Assembly: GCA_036510975.1 (NCBI GenBank)
Contig: DATCCY010000026.1
Span: 1-17,699, forward strand
Origin: Longivirga sp036510975
GTDB taxonomy: Bacteria > Actinomycetota > Actinomycetes > S36-B12 > CAIYMF01
Reading direction: 5' to 3'
Length of the DNA stretch: 17,699 nt
Positions 13,254 through 17,699 of the stretch are shown here, one piece after another. The notes under the pieces were generated by a model. That model did not search any database and was not told where the DNA came from. It worked only from the letters and a program-made list of their open reading frames with translations. The position numbers were made by a program, and so were the translations under genes. The first letter of the stretch is position 1, and the number at the start of each line of letters is the position of its first letter.

Positions 13254-13439
13254 ATGAACTCCCCCGAGATCACCTCCGCCGTGCTCGCCGAGCACCGGCG
13301 CGATCTTCGCCGTGAGCAGCGCGGCGTCGCGCTGGCCTCGATGTCACGGTGCAGCTGCCCGTCGGCCTGGGCTCGCGCCGCGCAGCGCCTGACCAGGAGC
13401 CTCACGGGCGGACCACGTCCGGGCGCTTGCCCCTGCTGA
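13254..13439 (+). CDS. Possible small protein with C-terminal cysteines
   Basis: A 61-residue frame starting MNSPEITSAVLAEHRRDLRREQRG, with AGGAG at 13244-13248 placed 5 bases before the ATG. It has a short basic helix and then CSCPSAW, ending GACPC. The good ribosome-binding site, and the lack of any competing gene on the other strand until 13455, favour a real small gene. The family is not recognised. The frame is open further upstream to 13110, but no ribosome-binding site supports a longer form. Confidence 0.45.
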   Translation: MNSPEITSAVLAEHRRDLRREQRGVALASMSRCSCPSAWARAAQRLTRSLTGGPRPGACPC

Positions 13440-13454
13440 GCGCCAGCCGGTTCG

Positions 13455-14420
13455 TCAGCGCAGGAGCGACGCGGGGACCCGGACCTCGCCGACCCGTCGA
13501 CCGCCGCCGAGCAGCTCACGCACCTCGAAACCGTCGAGGACGTCGGCGTCGACCTCGAGGTGGCGCAACAGCGCGGCCGCGACCAGCGGGCGCGGGCGTT
13601 CGCCGCCGTCGTCGACCTTGAGCGCGGCCGCGCGGCCGTCGGCGAGCGCGAGTGCGAACACGCCCTCGGCGCCGTCCTTGACCAGCAGACCGGGCACACC
13701 GGCCATGAGCAGGGTGACGTCGCGCCCGGTACCGCCGACGTAGTCGGGGTGGGCGCGCATGGCGTCGGCGACGACGCGCTCCGGCGCCGGATCCTCGGCC
13801 TGCACCGCCGCTGAGAACGCGCGTGCGAGGGCCGTGAGCGAGATCGCCGCGACGGGGGTGCCGCAGCCGTCGACGCCGGTGGCGGCGATCCGCTCGCCCG
13901 CCAGCCGCTCGATCGTCGCCGCCAGCTGGACCTGCAGCGGGTGGGACGGGTCGCGGTAGTCCTCGAGCGACCAGTCCTGAGCGAGGCAGGTCGCGATCAT
14001 CGCGGCATGCTTGCCCGAGCAGTTCATGAGCACCGGCTCCGGGGACCCGCCGGCCCGCACGACGTCGATCCAGGCCTGCTCCCCGAGCGGCCACTCGGCC
14101 GGGGTCCGCAGGGCGTCGACGCCCCGGCCGCAGCCGGCCAGGATCCGGCGTACGCCGTCGAGGTGGTGCGGCTCCCCGCTGTGCGACGCTGCGGCGAGCG
14201 CCAGCAGCTCCTCGCGGCCGGGGAACCCGAGCTCCACCATTCCGGCGGCCTGCATCAGCTTGTTCGACGAGCGCGGGAAGACCGGTGACGACACGTCGCC
14301 ACGGGCGAGCGCGACGGACCCGTCGGGGTCGAGCACCACAAGCGAGCCGCGATGGACTCCCTCGACGAAACCGCTGCGGACGACCTCGGCGAGGACGACG
14401 GAGGCCGTCGGGTCAGGCAC
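13455..14420 (-). CDS. L-asparaginase, Rhizobium etli type (asparaginase II family)
   Basis: Hydrolyses L-asparagine to aspartate and ammonia. The 321-residue protein belongs to the thermolabile R. etli-type class, unrelated to the E. coli AnsA/AnsB fold. Characteristic motifs: PRSSNKLMQ, with the Ser51-x-x-Lys54 catalytic pair; NCSGKHAAM, with Cys134 and Lys137; and GVDGCGTPVAA, with Cys186. Together these match the two-cysteine metal site of that class. Further conserved segments are HPDYVGGTGRDVTLLM and KDGAEGVFALAL. The GTG start overlaps the end of the rsiG-like gene by 8 bases and has no strong ribosome-binding site of its own, so translation is probably coupled. It is the last gene of the three-gene operon. 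Confidence 0.94.
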   Translation of the reverse strand: MPDPTASVVLAEVVRSGFVEGVHRGSLVVLDPDGSVALARGDVSSPVFPRSSNKLMQAAGMVELGFPGREELLALAAASHSGEPHHLDGVRRILAGCGRGVDALRTPAEWPLGEQAWIDVVRAGGSPEPVLMNCSGKHAAMIATCLAQDWSLEDYRDPSHPLQVQLAATIERLAGERIAATGVDGCGTPVAAISLTALARAFSAAVQAEDPAPERVVADAMRAHPDYVGGTGRDVTLLMAGVPGLLVKDGAEGVFALALADGRAAALKVDDGGERPRPLVAAALLRHLEVDADVLDGFEVRELLGGGRRVGEVRVPASLLR

Positions 14421-14970
14421 CGGAGCCGGGGGCCAGGAGCTCGTCGACCGAGGCGGAGCCGTCGCGGTAGCGCGAGGTCAGCTCGGCCGAGAGCGTGTCC
14501 ATGACCGTCTGGACCGCGCGCCGGACCTGGGAGACCTCGGTCTCGTGGGACTGGAGCCGCACGAGCGCGTCGCGCAGCTCGTCGTCGGTGCGCGCAGCGA
14601 CGTCGGAGATGACGGCATCGGCGATGATCTGCTCCTCGCCGCGGCGGTGCTCGTCGACGCGCGACGGCTCGACCGTGAGGTGCCGCCCGAGGCCGCGGGT
14701 GCTGCGCTGCTCGTCGCCGAGGATGCTCGAGAGCTCGTCGACGACGGAGCCCGAGTCCGACGCCGGGTCACGGTGCCGGAGCTCGGCCTCGATGATCGAC
14801 ATCCGGCCGTGCAGCATGCGGCGGAGGTAGGACAGGTCGGCCTCCTCCTGCTCGGCCTCGCGGCGCTTGGCGCGCAGCTCGGTCAGCGGGAGCTCGGTGA
14901 GCCCGTCGAGGAAGTCCGGGGCGAGGACGTGGTCGACGCGGCGGCGTCCCCCGGGCATCGGCCTGGTCAT
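14413..14970 (-). CDS. rsiG: RsiG-like anti-sigma factor (c-di-GMP-binding coiled coil)
   Basis: A 185-residue, largely helical protein often annotated 'aerial mycelium formation protein'. In Streptomyces, RsiG holds the sporulation sigma factor WhiG inactive when bound to c-di-GMP, through two copies of E(X)3S(X)2R(X)3Q(X)3D on an antiparallel coiled coil. Here the second copy is perfect: E143, S147, R150, Q154, D158. The first keeps E43, S47 and R50 but has H54 for Q and S58 for D. Two long helices (about 29-67 and 107-168) flank a Ser-rich linker. The N-terminal GGRRRVDHVLAPDFLDGL is typical. The ATG overlaps the stop of the BKACE gene by 4 bases; its stop overlaps the asparaginase start. 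The partner sigma (WhiG/FliA type) is not in the window. Confidence 0.9.
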   Translation of the reverse strand: MTRPMPGGRRRVDHVLAPDFLDGLTELPLTELRAKRREAEQEEADLSYLRRMLHGRMSIIEAELRHRDPASDSGSVVDELSSILGDEQRSTRGLGRHLTVEPSRVDEHRRGEEQIIADAVISDVAARTDDELRDALVRLQSHETEVSQVRRAVQTVMDTLSAELTSRYRDGSASVDELLAPGSGA

Positions 14971-15821
14971 ACGCCGTCTCCGTTCCGTCGGTCCTTGACG
15001 TTGAGCAGTGCCCGCGCCTCGTCCGTGGTCATCGGAGGTCGCAGAGCCGTCGTGGCGAGGGTAGCGGCCCGCTCGACCAGCTCGGCGTTGTCACGCACGG
15101 GTCGCCCCGGCGAGAACGTGAGCGTGTCCTCCATGCCGACCCGCAGGTGGCCGCCGGCCGAGAGGGCCGCCAGCGCCACCGGGACGGTGGTGCGCCCGAC
15201 GCCGGTGGCCGACCAGGATGCCCCCGGCGGGAGCATCCGCGCCATCGTGACGACGGACTCGGTCGTGCCGGGGGCGCCACCGGGGATGCCGAGCACGAGG
15301 TCGGCGTGCACGTGGCCGCCGTAGGGCGGGCCCTCCTTGTCCAGGAGGCGGTTGAGCGCGGCGACGTGCCCGAGGTCGAAGAGCTCGAACTCCGGCACGA
15401 TCTCCAGCTCCTGGGTCCGGCGGTAGAGCTCGACCATGAAGTCCCACGGGTTCAGGAACACGTCGGGCCCGAAGTTGACCGTGCCGCAGGAGAGCGAGCA
15501 GGAGTCCGGCAGGGCCTCGAGCACCCGGATCCGGGCGTCGTAGGGGTCGGTGACCGCCCCGCCCGTGCTCAGCTGCACGACGAGGTCGGTGCCCTCTCGG
15601 ACGGCGGCGACCGTGTCGGTCAGCCGCCCCAGGTCGAGGGTCGGGCGGGCGTCGTCGTCGCGGATGTGGATGTGGATGAGCGCCGCCCCCGCGGCCTCGC
15701 ACGCCTTGGCGGTGGACACCAGCTCGTCGAGGGAGGTCGGCAGGGCCGGGGCGTCGGCCTTGGCCGTCTCGGCGCCCGTGGGGGCCACCGTGATGAGGGT
15801 CGGGGTGCTCACGGCGCCCAT
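14967..15821 (-). CDS. BKACE family (DUF849) beta-keto acid cleavage enzyme
   Basis: Zinc-dependent TIM-barrel enzyme of the family of 3-keto-5-aminohexanoate cleavage enzyme (Kce). It condenses a beta-keto acid with acetyl-CoA and splits it to acetoacetate and a CoA ester. Visible features with this start (284 residues): APTGAE (Glu18), the metal site LIHIHIRDDDARP (His50, His52), VVQLSTGG, SCGTVNFGPDVFLNPW, FELFDLGHV and RVGMEDTL (the third metal-ligand Glu). The substrate side chain cannot be told. Start choice is uncertain: ATG at 15821 is used, with GTG at 15812 or ATG at 15842 possible, and none has a strong ribosome-binding site. First gene of the operon with rsiG and the asparaginase; divergent from the DUF4388 gene. 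Confidence 0.92.
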   Translation of the reverse strand: MGAVSTPTLITVAPTGAETAKADAPALPTSLDELVSTAKACEAAGAALIHIHIRDDDARPTLDLGRLTDTVAAVREGTDLVVQLSTGGAVTDPYDARIRVLEALPDSCSLSCGTVNFGPDVFLNPWDFMVELYRRTQELEIVPEFELFDLGHVAALNRLLDKEGPPYGGHVHADLVLGIPGGAPGTTESVVTMARMLPPGASWSATGVGRTTVPVALAALSAGGHLRVGMEDTLTFSPGRPVRDNAELVERAATLATTALRPPMTTDEARALLNVKDRRNGDGV

Positions 15822-15934
15822 CGTGGCATGTCTCGCGCACAAGTCGGCCGCGGGGACTCAATCCACGCCTCGTTCCGTCCGATGGGTGAAGAAGCGTCTG
15901 GTGTGGGCGCACGGATCGGTGGAGGAGGTCAGGC

Positions 15935-17699
15935 GTGCCTGACGTTGGCTTCCCGGTCCGCGTGGACAACGTGCTCCTCGAGCTCGCGTCGCAGCGCGCC
16001 ACCGGGTGCCTGACCCTCACCGAGCCCGAGGGCGAGCAGTCCTCGGTGTGGTTCCGCGACGGGCTCGTCTACGCCGTGTCCGTTCCGGGTCGCAGGCCGC
16101 TGCTCGGGGTCCGGCTCATGTCCTCCGGCGCCCTCACCCCCGAGGCCCTCGCCGAGGCCCTCGAGGTCCAGCGCACCGAGCTTCAGGGCTGGCGGCTCGG
16201 CGAGCTGCTCGTCCACCTGCAGTTCGTCGACCGGGCCGTCGTCGAGTCGTTCGTGACCGAGCAGGTCCGCGACCAGGTCGCCGACCTGCTGCACTGGGAG
16301 ATCGCCGAGTCGAAGTTCCGCAACGGGAAGCGCACCCGGCAGGACGTCGCGCCTCCGATCGAGGTCACCGACCTGCTCTCCCTCGCCGGCGAGCGCGATG
16401 CCCGCTGGGCCGAGATCGTGCCGTTCATCGGCGGCGCCGACGGTGTCCCTGTGCTCTCCACCTCGTCCGACGCCGCGTCCGACGTCGTGCTCGGCCCTTA
16501 CGACTGGGCCCTGTTGTGCAAGGTCGACGGAGCGCGCACGATCGCCGACCTCGCCGACGACTGCGGCTTCACCGTCTTCGAAGCCGGCATGGTCGTGGTC
16601 GGACTGCTCGACGCCGGCCTGGTCGAGATCGAGAACCTCGCGAGCGGCCCCGAGGCCGTCGAGATGTGGATCGAGGACAGCGACGACGACGCACCCACCG
16701 ACGAAGAGGTCGGTGACGCCGTCGCCAAGGTGGCGGCCGCCCTCAACGACATCAACCTCGGCCCGACCGTCGCCTCACCGTTCTCCCCGCGGCCCGTCGT
16801 CCACGACGTCTACGCCGCCCCTGCGCCCGCCACCGGCTCCTCGACGACCGACGACACACCACGTCGGTCCCCGTTCGTCGCGGAGCCGGTGGTCGAGGAA
16901 GCCCTCGCGGACGTCGTGTCGCTGGCCGACGAGCGCGAGGCTCGCGACGGCGCCGAGGCCGAGCGGATCGAGAACGGGCGCCTCGAAGCCGAGCGCGCCG
17001 AAGCCGAGCTGATCGAGAACCAGCGCATCGAGGCCGAGCGCGTCGAAGCCGAGCGCGTCGAAGCCGAGCGCGTCGAGAACGAGCGCGTCGAGAACGAGCG
17101 TCTCGAAGCCGAGCGCGTCGAGAACGAGCGCCTGGAAGCCGAGCGCGTCGAAGCCGAGCGGGTCGAGAACGAGCGTCTCGAGACCGAGCGAACCAACGCA
17201 GAGCGCGTCGCGGCCGAGGAGGCCGCTCGGGTCGAGGACGCCTGGGCCGTGGCCGAACGCCTGGCCGCGCAGCAGGCCGAGAACGCCCGCCTCGAGCACG
17301 AGCGCCTGGAGGCGGAGCGGCTCGAGCGGATGGCCGCGGACGCCGCGGCACGGGCCGAGGCGGAGCGACGGGAGCAGGAGCGCCTGGCGGCCCTCGAAGC
17401 GGCCCGGATCGAGGCGGAGCGCCTCGCCGCCGAGGAGGCCGAGCGCATCGAAGCGGAGCGGATCGAGGCCGAGCGGATCGAGGCCGAGCGCGTCGAGGCC
17501 GAGCGGATCGAGGCCGAGCGGATCGAAGCCGAGCGCGTCGAGGCCGAGCGCGTCGAAGCCGAGCGCATCGAGAACGAGCGCATCGAAGCCGAGCGCATCG
17601 AGAACGAGCGCATCGAGAACGAGCGCGTCGAGAACGAGCGGCTCGAAGCCGAGCGCGTCGAGAACGAGCGCCTGGAAGCCGAGCGCGTCGAAGCCGAGC
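15935..17699 (+). CDS. DUF4388 (PatA N-terminal-like) protein with long charged helical repeat (3' end beyond window)
   Basis: At least 588 residues, open to the window edge. Residues about 5-150 are a DUF4388 domain (RVDNVLLELASQRATGCLTL, SSVWFRDGLVYAVSVPG, LGELLVHLQFVDRAVVESF). This domain is found in PatA-like and other bacterial signalling or motility proteins. Residues about 187-232 look like a small winged helix (PYDWALLCKVDGARTIADL to GLLDAGLVEIE). An acidic, Pro/Ala-rich linker follows. From residue 344 there are 17 pentads R-[VIL]-E-[AN]-E, a less regular Ala/Glu/Arg-rich helix (429-503), and 17 more pentads to the edge. The strong GGAGGAGG at 15921-15928 fixes the GTG start. No membrane helix is visible so far. 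A scaffold or spacer role is inference. Confidence 0.9.
   Translation, partial: MPDVGFPVRVDNVLLELASQRATGCLTLTEPEGEQSSVWFRDGLVYAVSVPGRRPLLGVRLMSSGALTPEALAEALEVQRTELQGWRLGELLVHLQFVDRAVVESFVTEQVRDQVADLLHWEIAESKFRNGKRTRQDVAPPIEVTDLLSLAGERDARWAEIVPFIGGADGVPVLSTSSDAASDVVLGPYDWALLCKVDGARTIADLADDCGFTVFEAGMVVVGLLDAGLVEIENLASGPEAVEMWIEDSDDDAPTDEEVGDAVAKVAAALNDINLGPTVASPFSPRPVVHDVYAAPAPATGSSTTDDTPRRSPFVAEPVVEEALADVVSLADEREARDGAEAERIENGRLEAERAEAELIENQRIEAERVEAERVEAERVENERVENERLEAERVENERLEAERVEAERVENERLETERTNAERVAAEEAARVEDAWAVAERLAAQQAENARLEHERLEAERLERMAADAAARAEAERREQERLAALEAARIEAERLAAEEAERIEAERIEAERIEAERVEAERIEAERIEAERVEAERVEAERIENERIEAERIENERIENERVENERLEAERVENERLEAERVEAE
16964..17218 (+). repeat. 15-bp coding tandem repeat, block 1
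   Basis: Seventeen consecutive 15-base units of type CGCGTCGAAGCCGAG, with variants GAGAAC for GAAGCC and ATC/CTC/CTG for GTC, encode R-[VIL]-E-[AN]-E pentads. The first and last units are the most degenerate, typical of an expanding array. Confidence 0.93.
17444..17699 (+). repeat. 15-bp coding tandem repeat, block 2 (continues past window)
   Basis: Seventeen further 15-base units of the same type, still in phase at the window end. The last 79 bases (17621-17699) repeat 17081-17159 with one mismatch. Confidence 0.93.

Noticed and set aside
16006..16716. Plus-strand Arg-rich frame inside the last gene
   Set aside because: It overlaps the DUF4388 frame in another phase and has no ribosome-binding site or recognisable domain.
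16810..17613. Minus-strand frame encoding RSASIRSAS-type repeats, and a second one at 16775-17299 with LDALGFDAL-type repeats
   Set aside because: Both are mirror images of the 15-bp repeats of the DUF4388 gene. The plus-strand frame has the ribosome-binding site and the domain.
16964..17699. CRISPR-like array
   Set aside because: Units are 15 bp, contiguous with no spacers, and in frame within a coding sequence.

Overview
The window is high-GC DNA (roughly 70% by eye) with dense, mostly G/C-ending coding sequence. It carries actinobacterial marker genes: CarD, the mycothiol gene mshA, DUF2516, an RsiG-type anti-sigma factor and an HbhA-like protein. I read it as chromosome of a high-GC actinobacterium, most like Nocardioidaceae or a relative; the family is an inference. 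I saw no rRNA, tRNA, CRISPR array, prophage or transposase.

Layout. (1) 1-4148, transcription and phosphate control: carD (-), a divergent LpqE-like lipoprotein (+), then the senX3-regX3 two-component operon (-) divergent from phoU (+). GTTCACC repeats like actinobacterial PHO boxes sit between senX3 and phoU. (2) 4260-7859, core metabolism: mshA, a YbjN-family gene, gpmA and an AlaX-type tRNA editing gene, all +. (3) 7874-10512, small accessory genes: GNAT acetyltransferase (-), a 71-aa putative zinc protein (+), a macrodomain protein (-), and a DUF2516 membrane gene coupled to a methyltransferase gene (-). (4) 10635-13439: a DODA-type dioxygenase (+) behind a promoter/operator palindrome, an XRE regulator coupled to an HbhA-like repeat protein (-), and a possible 61-aa ORF (+). 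(5) 13455-15821: a tightly overlapping operon (-) of BKACE/DUF849 enzyme, RsiG homologue and R. etli-type asparaginase. (6) 15935-17699: a DUF4388 protein (+) with a very long R/E-rich pentapeptide-repeat helix, cut by the window end.

From memory, gene content and partial order match Mycobacterium tuberculosis Rv0474-Rv0491 (xre, hbhA, DUF2516, mshA, ybjN-like, gpm1, senX3, regX3), plus the carD/lpqE pair that is elsewhere in that genome. Genes breaking this order (alaX, the dioxygenase) lie beside copies of a dispersed palindromic repeat, found three times here.

Most notable: the palindromic repeat family (6176-6215, 7051-7121, 11516-11622); the pentad-repeat helix of the DUF4388 protein with a near-identical 79-nt segment recurring 540 bp later; an RsiG homologue with one perfect and one degenerate c-di-GMP motif; and an HbhA-like protein with proline-punctuated 22-residue repeats resembling apolipoprotein helices.
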